DNA of 64,000 nt, from the NCBI RefSeq assembly GCF_009769385.1, contig NZ_VKAB01000001.1:62001-126000 (forward strand). The letters run 5' to 3'. Numbering within the stretch: the first letter of the stretch is position 1; every line of letters begins with the position of its first letter. Positions 7,923 through 16,723 of this stretch are shown here, piece after piece. Below the pieces are notes generated by a model. It saw only the letters and a program-made list of their open reading frames with translations. It had not been told where the DNA came from and made no database searches. The DNA is from Saccharothrix deserti. GTDB lineage: Bacteria; Actinomycetota; Actinomycetes; Mycobacteriales; Pseudonocardiaceae. The position numbers and the translations under genes were made by a program.

Positions 7923-8540
7923 TCAGCGGCCGACCGCCGCGTAGGCGCGGCTCACCGCGAACCCGCCGCCGCACAGTCCGAAGAGGACGGCCGCGACGTG
8001 GCCCACGGCGGCGAACTCCGGCACCGCGCCGAACCACTCGGCGCTCATCAACGGGTAGGCCACGAGGAGCGCCAGCCACGGCGCGCGCAGCACCGCGGGC
8101 GCCAACACGGTGATCGCGCCGGCCGCGGTGAACGCCACGTAGCCGGCGCCGACGTCGATCACGTCGGTCAGGTCGAACGGGTAAACACCCGAAGAGATGA
8201 CAAGAGCCGTCACGAGCGTCGCGCCGACGTGGCCGAACAGAGCCACCGCCACCGCGCGCCACGGCCCGACCTCGCGTTCCAGCACACCCAGGCAGACCGC
8301 CACCACGACCAGGGCGAGACCGGTGGTCACCAGGCCGTCGCCGACGGGGTCGAGGACGAACGCGCTGCCCAGCAACGCGTTGACCGGGTGGTCGGCGAGG
8401 TTGTCGGCGTTCGTGCTCAGCGATTCCCGGACCTGCGCCGACATCCCGTCGGCGAAGACGAACCGCATCAACAGCGCGAGCCCCGCCACGGCCGACAGGT
8501 AGCCGGCCGTGACGGGGTTCCGGTGGAAACGATCACGCAC
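7923..8540 (-). CDS. Rhomboid-like integral membrane protein
   Basis: A 205-residue protein with about six hydrophobic segments. The order resembles rhomboid-fold proteins: an early helix with LALLMRFVF, a long loop, a LEREVGPWRAVAVALFGHVGA segment, DVGAGYVAFTAAGA where rhomboid proteases carry GxS, and a final GHVAAVLFGL helix holding a His. The usual catalytic serine position reads GAG here, so it may be a non-proteolytic relative. It starts at GTG, has no strong ribosome site, and ends 24 bp before the first base past gnd on the same strand. Function unknown. Confidence 0.55.
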   Translation of the reverse strand: MRDRFHRNPVTAGYLSAVAGLALLMRFVFADGMSAQVRESLSTNADNLADHPVNALLGSAFVLDPVGDGLVTTGLALVVVAVCLGVLEREVGPWRAVAVALFGHVGATLVTALVISSGVYPFDLTDVIDVGAGYVAFTAAGAITVLAPAVLRAPWLALLVAYPLMSAEWFGAVPEFAAVGHVAAVLFGLCGGGFAVSRAYAAVGR

Positions 8541-8564
8541 CCGGTCATGATCGGGGCAGTGACC

Positions 8565-10010
8565 TCAGGCGTCCACTTGAGACCTGTCACCCGACCAGAG
8601 GGTGTGGAAGCTGCCCTCGCGGTCGGTGCGGCGGTAGGTGTGCGCGCCGAAGAAGTCGCGCAGCCCCTGGATGAGGGACGCGGGCAGGCGCTCGGACCGC
8701 AGCCCGTCGTAGTACGCCAGCGCGGACACGAAACCGGGCGCGGGCACGCCCGCGGACACCGCCTTCACCACGACCCGCCGCCACGCCGCCTCGGCCGACT
8801 GCACGGCGTCGCGGAAGTAGTCGTCCACGAGCAGGGACGCCAGCTCCGGCTCCTTGTCGTACGCCTCGCGGATGCGGTCGAGGAACCGGGCCCGGATGAT
8901 GCAGCCGCCGCGCCAGATGGTGGCCATCGCACCCAGCTCCAGGTCCCAGCCGTACTCGGCGCCGGCGGCCCGCATCTGGTCGAAGCCCTGCGCGTACGCC
9001 ACGACCTTGGACGCGTACAGCGCCTGCCGCACGTCCTCGACCAGCGACGGGTCCTGCCCGCCCGCCACCTCGGCGGGACCGAACGCGGACCGCACCGCCG
9101 ACCGCTGCCCCGCCCGCCCGGACAGGGACCGCGCGAACACCGCCTCCGCGATGCCCGTCACCGGCACGCCCAGCTCCAGCGCCTCCTGCACGGTCCAGCG
9201 GCCGGTGCCCTTCTGCTCGGCCTCGTCCGCGATCACGTCGACCAGCGCGGCGCCGGTCTCCGCGTCCACGTGGCCGAGCACCTCGGCGGTGATCTCCACC
9301 AGGTACGACTCCAGGTCGCCGGTGTTCCAGCCGCGGAACACCTCGGCGATCTCGGCGGGCGACATGCCGCCCACCCGGTGCAGCAGGTCGTAGGCCTCGG
9401 CGATGAGCTGCATGTCGGCGTACTCGATGCCGTTGTGCACCATCTTCACGAAGTGCCCGGCGCCGTCCGGCCCGACGTGCACGCAACACGGCACGCCGTC
9501 GACCTTGGCCGCGATGTCCTCGAGCACCGGGCCGAGGTGCACGTAGGACTCCTTCGGCCCGCCCGGCATGATCGACGGGCCGTTCAGCGCGCCTTCCTCG
9601 CCGCCGGAGATGCCCGCGCCGACGAAGAGCAGCCCGGCTTCCTTCAACGCGGCCTCGCGGCGGCGGGTGTCGGCGTAGTGCGCGTTGCCGCCGTCGATCA
9701 CCATGTCGCCGGGCTCCAGCAGGGGCACCAGCTCGTCGATGACGGCGTCGGTCGGTCCGCCCGCCTTGACCATGATGATGATCTGGCGCGGTGTCTGGAG
9801 GCTCGCGACGAGCTCTTCCAGCGTCTCGGCGGGCACGAAGTCGCCTTCGTGGCCGTGTTCGGAGATCAGCGCCTTGGTGCGGGCGTGGCTGCGGTTGTGC
9901 ACGGCGACGCGGTAGCCGTGTCGGGCGAGGTTGCGCGCCAGGTTGCTGCCCATGACGGCGAGCCCGGTGACGGCGATCCGCGCGGGTGCCTCGGAGGTGG
10001 TCATCTGCAC
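8565..10010 (-). CDS. gnd: 6-phosphogluconate dehydrogenase (decarboxylating)
   Basis: Catalyses NADP-dependent oxidative decarboxylation of 6-phosphogluconate to ribulose 5-phosphate in the oxidative pentose phosphate pathway. The 481-residue length fits the long, E. coli-like class. An N-terminal Rossmann motif reads GLAVMGSNLARNLARHGYRV; VIDGGNAHYADT and GISGGEEGA lie in the middle, and the substrate-binding/catalytic segment GAGHFVKMVHNGIEYADMQ at ~residues 180-200 contains the catalytic Lys. A second possible ATG lies two codons downstream. The gene is divergent from a LacI-family regulator 117 bp away, which may control it. Confidence 0.95.
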   Translation of the reverse strand: MQMTTSEAPARIAVTGLAVMGSNLARNLARHGYRVAVHNRSHARTKALISEHGHEGDFVPAETLEELVASLQTPRQIIIMVKAGGPTDAVIDELVPLLEPGDMVIDGGNAHYADTRRREAALKEAGLLFVGAGISGGEEGALNGPSIMPGGPKESYVHLGPVLEDIAAKVDGVPCCVHVGPDGAGHFVKMVHNGIEYADMQLIAEAYDLLHRVGGMSPAEIAEVFRGWNTGDLESYLVEITAEVLGHVDAETGAALVDVIADEAEQKGTGRWTVQEALELGVPVTGIAEAVFARSLSGRAGQRSAVRSAFGPAEVAGGQDPSLVEDVRQALYASKVVAYAQGFDQMRAAGAEYGWDLELGAMATIWRGGCIIRARFLDRIREAYDKEPELASLLVDDYFRDAVQSAEAAWRRVVVKAVSAGVPAPGFVSALAYYDGLRSERLPASLIQGLRDFFGAHTYRRTDREGSFHTLWSGDRSQVDA

Positions 10011-10096
10011 AGCCTGCCTAATTCCGCGCCCGCGCGCACCTGTGCGAAACCCCTGAATGCACGGAGCGTCAAGCCGGTCCGACGCCCTGTAACATT

Positions 10097-10114
10097 GTGA
10101 AACGCTGCTGGAAC
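10097..10114. promoter_or_regulatory. Candidate regulator site between gnd and the LacI gene
   Basis: The short intergenic region contains GTGAAA (10097-10102) and TGCTGGAAC (10106-10114). The same two blocks occur in inverted orientation just past the lacI stop codon at 11145-11161 with similar spacing. This suggests a bound element rather than chance, but no central CG palindrome typical of LacI operators was seen. Confidence 0.3.
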
Positions 10115-10127
10115 GGGGGGCACGCGG

Positions 10128-11135
10128 ATGGCCAGGGTGACGGTGCGGGATTTGGCGCGGGCGACCGGCCTGTCCATCGCCACCGTCTCACGGGTGCTCA
10201 ACGGCCAGGCGAACGTCTCCGAGCACACCCGTGAACTGGTGCTCAAGGCCGTCGCCGGGTTGGGCGCGGAGGCGCCGAGACCACGTGGCGCGAAGCCGAT
10301 CGGCCCGATCTGCGTGCGCTGCCCGTACCTGCTCACCGACTACTTCGGGCTGATCGTCTCCAGCGTCGCCGAGACGTTGGCCCTGCACCACCGGCAGGTC
10401 GTGCTGAGCGCGGGCACGTCGGCCCGGCACGCGTCCGTGCTGCCGGGCCTGGCGGGCCGGTCGGACGTGGGCGGCGCGATCCTGATCCTGCCGCCGGAGC
10501 CGACCGAGGAACTGGTCCGGCTGCGGGACCGCGGGTTCCCGTTCGTGGTGGTCGACCCGCGCACCGAGCTGCCGCGTGACGTGGCGTCGGTGTCCGCGGC
10601 GCACTTCGCCGGCGCGCGCCGGCTGATGTCCCACCTGGTGGAGTCGGGGCACCGGCGGATCGGGATCATCGGCGGGCCGAGCGACTGGCTGGCCAGCGAC
10701 GGGCGGCTCGCCGGGTACGCGGCGGCGTTGTCGGACGTCGGCGTGCTGCCGTCGGCGGAGCTGCTGCGGCACGTGGACGAGCCGACCACGGAGAACGGCT
10801 ACCTCGTCGCCCGCCGCCTGCTCGACCTGGCGGACCGGCCCACCGCGCTGGTCGCGTTCAACGACAAGATGGCGGTCGGCGCGTTGCGCGCGGCCCGGGA
10901 ACGGGGCCTCGACGTGCCGCGTGACCTGTCGGTGGCGGGTTTCGACGATCTCGACCTCAGCCGGGCGACGCGGCCGGAACTGACCACCGTGCGGCAGCCG
11001 TTGCAGGAGATGGGCCGGATGGCCGTGACCCTGCTGATGCGGCTGCTGGACCGGCACGAGCTGGAGGCGCTGCACGTGGAGCTGGCCACGGAACTGGTGG
11101 TCAGGGCGTCCACCGGGCCTGTGCCGCAGCTCTGA
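10128..11135 (+). CDS. LacI family transcriptional regulator
   Basis: A 335-residue sugar-responsive repressor. The N-terminal HTH reads VTVRDLARATGLSIATVSRV followed by the LNGQANVS hinge region, which is diagnostic. The rest is a periplasmic-binding-protein-like effector domain with GHRRIGIIGGP, ALVAFNDKMAVGALRAARE and VAGFDDLDLSRATRPELTTV. A run of Gs precedes the ATG. It diverges from gnd, so a role in carbon-flux control is plausible. The effector is unknown. Confidence 0.9.
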   Translation: MARVTVRDLARATGLSIATVSRVLNGQANVSEHTRELVLKAVAGLGAEAPRPRGAKPIGPICVRCPYLLTDYFGLIVSSVAETLALHHRQVVLSAGTSARHASVLPGLAGRSDVGGAILILPPEPTEELVRLRDRGFPFVVVDPRTELPRDVASVSAAHFAGARRLMSHLVESGHRRIGIIGGPSDWLASDGRLAGYAAALSDVGVLPSAELLRHVDEPTTENGYLVARRLLDLADRPTALVAFNDKMAVGALRAARERGLDVPRDLSVAGFDDLDLSRATRPELTTVRQPLQEMGRMAVTLLMRLLDRHELEALHVELATELVVRASTGPVPQL

Positions 11136-11144
11136 CGCACCGCT

Positions 11145-11161
11145 GTTCCAGCACTTTTCAC
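11145..11161. promoter_or_regulatory. Inverted copy of the lacI upstream element
   Basis: GTTCCAGCA (11145-11153) and TTTCAC (11156-11161) repeat, in reverse complement, the blocks upstream of the LacI gene. They lie ten bases past its stop codon. Confidence 0.3.
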
Positions 11162-11378
11162 GGCATTTACCGGTCTGAAGGCGCAGCCTTGACACGGTTT
11201 GGGCGCCCTTGTTTCCTTTTCAGTGCGGACAATTTTCAGAGTTGTTCCACTTTGTTACACGCCGCCGATGCCTCCTGTCCACAACGTCGTGAAAGGAGTC
11301 CGCGGTGCCCTCACCCCACCGTCGGGCTTTCATCAGCGCGGGCGTAGCCGTGATCACATTCGCCGCCGTCACCGGTAC

Positions 11379-11480
11379 CCGAGCGTTGAATTCGGGGTAC
11401 CTGAACGTTCGACTCTCGGCACGCGAACGTAGGACTCTCGCGTGTGTCCTACGTTCGCGACGCGAGAGTCCTACGTTCGG
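11379..11480. repeat. Palindromic array of 22-bp units (locus B)
   Basis: Core positions fall at 11383 (degenerate), 11405 and 11427, then inverted at 11451 and 11473: 22-bp steps with 24 bp at the dyad. The inner arms are GAACGTAGGAC (11425-11435) and GTCCTACGTTC (11446-11456). At the core this copy has TAGGAC where locus A has TTCGAC, and the change is present on both arms. The array ends 31 bp before the decarboxylase ATG. Confidence 0.8.
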
Positions 11481-11498
11481 AACCGCTGGTGGCGCGTC

Positions 11499-11504
11499 TA
11501 GATT
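11499..11504 (+). promoter_or_regulatory. Candidate -10 box of a leaderless decarboxylase transcript
   Basis: TAGATT lies seven bases before the ATG at 11512, and no ribosome site is present. A weak -35 (TTCGGA, 11476-11481) sits 17 bp upstream, within the last repeat unit. Confidence 0.4.
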
Positions 11505-11511
11505 GCTGCGC

Positions 11512-12891
11512 ATGACCCCTGACGAGTTCCGCCGGATCGGCCACGAGGTGATCGACTGGATCGCCGACTACCGCGAACGCGTCGCGGACTTCCCGGTGAA
11601 GTCGCAGGTAGAACCCGGCTGGGTGCGGGACCGACTGGCCGCGTTGCCGGAGCGGGGCGAGGGCTTCGACGGCCTGCTCGCGGACCTGGACCGGATCGTG
11701 CTGCCCGGCACCACGCACTGGCAGCACCCCGGTTTCTACGGGTACTTCCCGTCCAACGCGTCCCTGCCGTCGGTGCTGGGCGACCTGCTGTCGTCGGGCC
11801 TGGGCGTGCAGGGCATGTTGTGGTCCACCTCGCCCGCCGCCACCGAGGTGGAGCAGCACCTGATGGACGAACTCGTCGGGGCGATGGGCCTGCCGGAGCG
11901 GTTCCTCGGCGGCGGTGTCATCCAGGACACCGCGTCGTCGGCGGCGCTGGTCGCGCTCCTCGCCGCCCTGCACCGAAAGTCCGGCGGCAAGTGGCGGCAG
12001 TCCGGTGTGGACGGTTCGGAGACGGTGTACGTGTCGTCGCAGACGCATTCGTCGATCGAACGCGCCGCCCGCATAGCCGGGCTCGGCGAGCAGGCCGTGC
12101 GGTCGATCGCCGTCGACGACGTCCTGGCCATGCGCGTGGACGACCTGGCGGAGCGGATCAGGTCCGATGTGGAGGGCTGCCGCAAGCCGGTCCTGGTGTG
12201 CGCCACGATCGGCACCACGGGCACGGGCGCGGTGGACCCGGTGCGCGAGATCGCCGCGTTGTGCGGGGAACACGGGATCTGGCTGCACGTGGACGCCGCG
12301 TGGGCCGGGCCGGCGGCCCTGTGCCCGGAATTCCGGGACCTGTTCGACGGCGTCGACCGCGCCGACTCGTTCACCGTGAACGCGCACAAGTGGATGCTGA
12401 CGGCGTTCGACCTGTCACTGTTCTGGACCGCGCACCCGGACGTGCTGGTGGACGCCCTCGCGATCCTGCCGGAATACCTCCGCAACCCCGCGACGGAATC
12501 GGGGGCGGTGGTCGACTACCGCGACTGGCAGATCCCGCTGGGCCGCCGGTTCCGGGCGTTGAAGCTGTGGTCGGTGCTGCGCTGGTACGGCCTGGAGGGC
12601 GTGCGGGACCACGTGCGCGGCCACGTGGAGCTGGCGGCGCTGCTGGAATCGTGGATCGCCGCGGACGAGAACTGGGAACTCGTCACCCCGCGCTCCCTTT
12701 CGCTGCTCACCATCGCCCACAAGAACGGCGACGAGACCACGAAAGCCGCAATGGACCGCGTCAACGCGTCCGGCGACGCGTTCATCACCCACACCACCGT
12801 CAACGGCCGGTTCGCCGTCCGCGTCGCCATCGGCGCGGAATCGACCAGGGAACACCACGTCCGGGCATTGTGGGACGCGCTGAGCGCTTAG
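11512..12891 (+). CDS. PLP-dependent group II decarboxylase (aromatic amino acid decarboxylase family)
   Basis: A 459-residue enzyme of the group II pyridoxal-phosphate decarboxylases, which convert aromatic or related L-amino acids to amines. The N-terminus MTPDEFRRIGHEVIDWIADY and the substrate-binding segment HWQHPGFYGYFPSNAS are typical of DDC/TDC enzymes. The PLP cofactor is bound by Lys in VNAHKWML, preceded by HVDAAWAGPA with the ring-stacking Asp. The C-terminus ends with VRVAIGAESTREHHV. The substrate (Tyr, Trp, Phe or DOPA) cannot be fixed from sequence alone. The 22-bp repeat array lies immediately upstream. Confidence 0.9.
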   Translation: MTPDEFRRIGHEVIDWIADYRERVADFPVKSQVEPGWVRDRLAALPERGEGFDGLLADLDRIVLPGTTHWQHPGFYGYFPSNASLPSVLGDLLSSGLGVQGMLWSTSPAATEVEQHLMDELVGAMGLPERFLGGGVIQDTASSAALVALLAALHRKSGGKWRQSGVDGSETVYVSSQTHSSIERAARIAGLGEQAVRSIAVDDVLAMRVDDLAERIRSDVEGCRKPVLVCATIGTTGTGAVDPVREIAALCGEHGIWLHVDAAWAGPAALCPEFRDLFDGVDRADSFTVNAHKWMLTAFDLSLFWTAHPDVLVDALAILPEYLRNPATESGAVVDYRDWQIPLGRRFRALKLWSVLRWYGLEGVRDHVRGHVELAALLESWIAADENWELVTPRSLSLLTIAHKNGDETTKAAMDRVNASGDAFITHTTVNGRFAVRVAIGAESTREHHVRALWDALSA

Positions 12892-12922
12892 CGGCTGAGC
12901 AGCGCGCGTCGAGGGAGGTTCA

Positions 12923-13855
12923 TCACATCACCCGAAGCAGGCCCTCTTGCACCACGGTAGCCACCAACTGGCCGTCGTGGCTGTAGAAACGGCCGGTGGC
13001 GAGGCCGCGCGCTCCCGACGCCGACGGGGAGGCGCAGTCGTACAGGAACCACTCGTCGGCGCGGAAGCGGCGGTGGAACCACATGGCGTGGTCGAGGCTC
13101 GCGCCCAGGACCTTGTCGGTGCCCCAGTACACGCCGTGGCGGACCAGGATCGAGTCGAGCAGGGTCAAGTCGGACGCGTACGCCAGCACGCAGACGTGCA
13201 GCATGTCGTCGTCCGGCAGCTTGCCGTCGGCCCGCATCCACACCTGGCTGCGCGCCTCGCCCGGCCCGTCGTCGCGGGCCCGCCACGGCGGCTCGGTCAC
13301 GTACCGGATGTCGATCGGGCGCGGCAGGCGGGCCATGCCGACCTTCTCCCGGTACCCGGCCGCCGATTCGGCGTACGTGGGCAGCGAGGTCGGCGACGGC
13401 ACGGCGGGCATCGGCTCCTGGTGGTCCATCCCCGGCTCGTCCACCTGGAACGACGCCGACAAAGCGAAGATCGCCTTGCCGTGCTGGATGGCGACCACGC
13501 GCCGGGTGGTGAACGACCGACCGTCCCGGATGCGGTCCACCTCGTACACGATCGGGACCGTCGGATCACCGCCGCGGATGAAGTACGAGTGCAGCGAGTG
13601 CACCCGGCGTTCCGGCGGGACGGTGCGGCCGGCCGCGACGAGGGCCTGACCGGCGACCTGCCCGCCGAACACCCGCACGGGCGATTCGGCGGGCGACACC
13701 CCGCGGAAGATGTTCTCCTCGATGCGCTCCAGGTCGAGCAGAGCGACGAGACGATCGAGAACGGGCTGCCCGTGCGGTACGCCGTCGGCGTCCAGTGGAA
13801 CGTCTGGAACTCCCGAGAACTCGGCGGATGCCGCGGCGCGGGCAGCCTCGGTCAC
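12923..13855 (-). CDS. tesB: Acyl-CoA thioesterase II
   Basis: Hydrolyses acyl-CoA to free fatty acid and CoA. The 310-residue protein shows the double hot-dog fold of TesB: FGGQVAGQALVAAGRTV and SLHSYFIRGGD in the first repeat, and LDHAMWFHRRFRADEWFLYD plus GLATGRFYSHDGQLVATV in the second. The start is GTG at 13853-13855 with AGGAG at 13862-13866, overlapping the pyk stop codon region, so it is probably co-transcribed with pyk. It converges on the decarboxylase gene with a 31-bp gap. Confidence 0.9.
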   Translation of the reverse strand: MTEAARAAASAEFSGVPDVPLDADGVPHGQPVLDRLVALLDLERIEENIFRGVSPAESPVRVFGGQVAGQALVAAGRTVPPERRVHSLHSYFIRGGDPTVPIVYEVDRIRDGRSFTTRRVVAIQHGKAIFALSASFQVDEPGMDHQEPMPAVPSPTSLPTYAESAAGYREKVGMARLPRPIDIRYVTEPPWRARDDGPGEARSQVWMRADGKLPDDDMLHVCVLAYASDLTLLDSILVRHGVYWGTDKVLGASLDHAMWFHRRFRADEWFLYDCASPSASGARGLATGRFYSHDGQLVATVVQEGLLRVM

Positions 13856-13863
13856 GTCATCTC

Positions 13864-15288
13864 CTAAGCGTGGTCGTCCTCCCCCAGGCGGTGCACCCGG
13901 ATGAGGTTCGTCGAGCCGATGGTGCCAGGCGGCGAGCCTGCCACGACCACGACGAGGTCGCCCGGCTGGTACCGGCCGATGTCGATCATCGACAGGTCCA
14001 CCTGGCGGACCATCTCGTCCGTCGAGTCCACCTTAGGCACGAGGAACGTCTCGGTGCCCCAGGTGAGAGAAAGCTGACTGCGCACGCTCTGCTCCGGCGT
14101 GAACGCCAGCAGCGGCAGCGGCGTGTGCAGGCGGGCGAGCCGCCGCACCGTGTCACCGGACTGGGTGAACGCGACCAGCGCCTTCGCGTTCAGCCGCTCG
14201 CCGATGTCACGCGCCGCGTACGAGATCACGCCGCGCTTGGTGCGCGGGACGTGCGTCAGCGGCGGGACCACGGTGGACTCGGTCTCCACGGCCTCGATGA
14301 TGCGGCCCATGGTCTTGACCGACTCGATGGCGTACCGGCCGACCGACGTCTCACCGGACAGCATCAGCGCGTCCGCGCCGTCGAGCACCGCGTTGGCGAC
14401 GTCCGACGTCTCGGCGCGGGTCGGCCGGGAGTTGGTGATCATCGAGTCGAGCATCTGGGTGGCCACGATGACCGGCTTGGCGTTCTCCCGGGCGATCTGG
14501 ATCGCCCGCTTCTGCACCAGCGGCACGTGCTCCAGCGGCAGCTCCACGCCCAGGTCACCGCGGGCGACCATGACGCCGTCGAAGGCGAGCACGATCGCTT
14601 CGAGGTTGTCCACCGCCTCCGGCTTCTCGACCTTGGCGATCACCGGCTTGCGGCCGTGGCCCACGCGGTCCATCACCTGGTGGACCAGGTCGATGTCCGC
14701 GGGCGAGCGCACGAACGACAGGGCGATGAAGTCCACGCCCAGGTTGAGGGCGAACTCCAGGTCCTCGATGTCCTTCTCGGACAGCGCGGGCACGGACACG
14801 TCCATGCCGGGCAGCGAGAGGCCCTTGTTGTTGCTGACGGGGCCGCCCTCGGTGACCTCGCAGACCACGTCCGGCCCGTCGACCTCGGTGACGGTCAGGC
14901 CGACCTTGCCGTCGTCCACCAGCAGCCGGTCGCCGACCTTGGCGTCCTGCGCCAGCTGCTTGTAGGTGGTGGAGACCCGGTCGTGGGTGCCCTCGACGTC
15001 CTCGACGGTCACCCGGACGATGTCACCGGTGCGCCACTCGACGGGGCCGTGGGCGAACCGGCCGAGCCGGATCTTGGGGCCCTGGAGGTCGGCCAGGATG
15101 CCGACCGCGCGCCCGGAGGCGTCGGCGGCCGATCGGACGAGGTCGTAGACCTGCTTGTGGTCGGCATGGCTGCCGTGGCTGAAGTTCATCCGGGCCACGT
15201 CCATGCCGGCCGCTACCAGCTCGTTGACCTTGTCCTCGGTCGCGGTGGCAGGACCTAGCGTACAGACGATCTTCGCGCGTCGACTCAC
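13864..15288 (-). CDS. pyk: Pyruvate kinase
   Basis: Transfers phosphate from phosphoenolpyruvate to ADP at the end of glycolysis. The 474-residue chain has [14 protein letters not shown] at the start, [12 protein letters not shown], the active-site region [16 protein letters not shown] and the signature [38 protein letters not shown] follows, and the C-terminal domain has [13 protein letters not shown]. The start is GTG at 15286-15288. It leads tesB with an 8-bp gap. Confidence 0.95.
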   Translation of the reverse strand: MSRRAKIVCTLGPATATEDKVNELVAAGMDVARMNFSHGSHADHKQVYDLVRSAADASGRAVGILADLQGPKIRLGRFAHGPVEWRTGDIVRVTVEDVEGTHDRVSTTYKQLAQDAKVGDRLLVDDGKVGLTVTEVDGPDVVCEVTEGGPVSNNKGLSLPGMDVSVPALSEKDIEDLEFALNLGVDFIALSFVRSPADIDLVHQVMDRVGHGRKPVIAKVEKPEAVDNLEAIVLAFDGVMVARGDLGVELPLEHVPLVQKRAIQIARENAKPVIVATQMLDSMITNSRPTRAETSDVANAVLDGADALMLSGETSVGRYAIESVKTMGRIIEAVETESTVVPPLTHVPRTKRGVISYAARDIGERLNAKALVAFTQSGDTVRRLARLHTPLPLLAFTPEQSVRSQLSLTWGTETFLVPKVDSTDEMVRQVDLSMIDIGRYQPGDLVVVVAGSPPGTIGSTNLIRVHRLGEDDHA

Positions 15289-15370
15289 GTTTCAGTAGCG
15301 TAGTCGCTGTCACTGGACCGATCAGGATGTACCGGGGGGTAACGTCCCCGAAACAGGCAGAATCTGCCCT

Positions 15371-15721
15371 GTGGGCGTCAGAATCCTTCCGTTCGTGGTC
15401 GCGGCGTTGCTCAGCGTCATCGTGCTGTTCACCCCGCAGTCAGGTGTGCCCACCGCGCCACCGGGCACCGACAAGGTGGTGCACTTCCTGCTGTTCGCGC
15501 TGCTCATGGCCACCGGGCGGTACGCGCGGCTGCCGCTCACACCGCTGCTCGCCGGTCTGATCTGTTACGCCGCGGTCTCGGAAGTGTTGCAGTGGCTCAT
15601 CACCCCGCTGAGGCGCGGCGGCGACGTGCTGGACGGCCTGGTCGACGTGGCCGGGATCGGTCTCGGCTACCTCGTCACACGCTCGGTCACACGCTCGGTC
15701 ACACGCTCGGTCACACGCTAG
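15371..15721 (+). CDS. VanZ-like membrane protein with a repeat-encoded C-terminus
   Basis: A 116-residue membrane protein of the VanZ-like type: a first hydrophobic segment (ILPFVVAALLSVIVLFTP), then the family motif PGTDKVVHFLLFALLMA and a C-terminal EVLQWLITPLRRGGDVLDGLVDVAGIGLGY with the conserved Asp residues. The last 15 residues are TRSV/TR repeats encoded by 12-bp direct repeats in which a TAG stop appears at 15719-15721. The function of small VanZ-like proteins is unclear. The GTG start is seven bases after a weak CAGAAT box. Confidence 0.7.
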   Translation: MGVRILPFVVAALLSVIVLFTPQSGVPTAPPGTDKVVHFLLFALLMATGRYARLPLTPLLAGLICYAAVSEVLQWLITPLRRGGDVLDGLVDVAGIGLGYLVTRSVTRSVTRSVTR

Positions 15722-15757
15722 GTCACACGCTAGGTCACACGCTAGGTGGCACGCTCG
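15674..15757. repeat. 12-bp tandem repeat, seven copies, spanning the VanZ-like stop codon
   Basis: GTCACACGCTCG/GTCACACGCTAG units start at 15674, 15686, 15698, 15710, 15722, 15734 and 15746 (the last with one change). The period is a multiple of three, so copies add four residues in frame until the TAG variant ends translation. Confidence 0.9.
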
Positions 15758-15773
15758 CGCCGCCGAAATTGTC

Positions 15774-15805
15774 GGACCCCTCTGGGAGAATAAAATCAGG
15801 GGTCC
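15774..15805. terminator. 8-bp stem-loop after the VanZ-like gene
   Basis: GGACCCCT (15774-15781) and AGGGGTCC (15798-15805) flank a 16-nt AT-richer loop. It lies between the VanZ-like gene and the convergent DUF2461 gene. Confidence 0.45.
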
Positions 15806-15861
15806 CCTGGCGGGCGACGCCTGCGAAGCCGTCGGCGTCAACAGTCGGCGGTCAGCCGTCA

Positions 15862-16665
<804 letters not shown>

Positions 16666-16723
16666 TCGGACGCTCTATCGCTGTGCATGACCGAGTTGTC
16701 GCGTTCTGTGCATAATCGGCCGG

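Larger units (their letters stand above)
11136..11511. other. 376-bp spacer between the LacI gene and the decarboxylase
   Basis: Contents in order: the inverted motif copy at 11145-11161, a TTGACA hexamer near 11189, AAAGGAG followed by a GTG at 11305 that opens a signal-peptide-like reading frame (RRAFISAGVAVITFAAVTG), the repeat array at 11379-11480, and a -10-like TAGATT just before the decarboxylase. The GTG frame runs through the array without a stop into the decarboxylase. I judge it non-native to the enzyme because decarboxylases of this family start near 11512. Confidence 0.45.
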
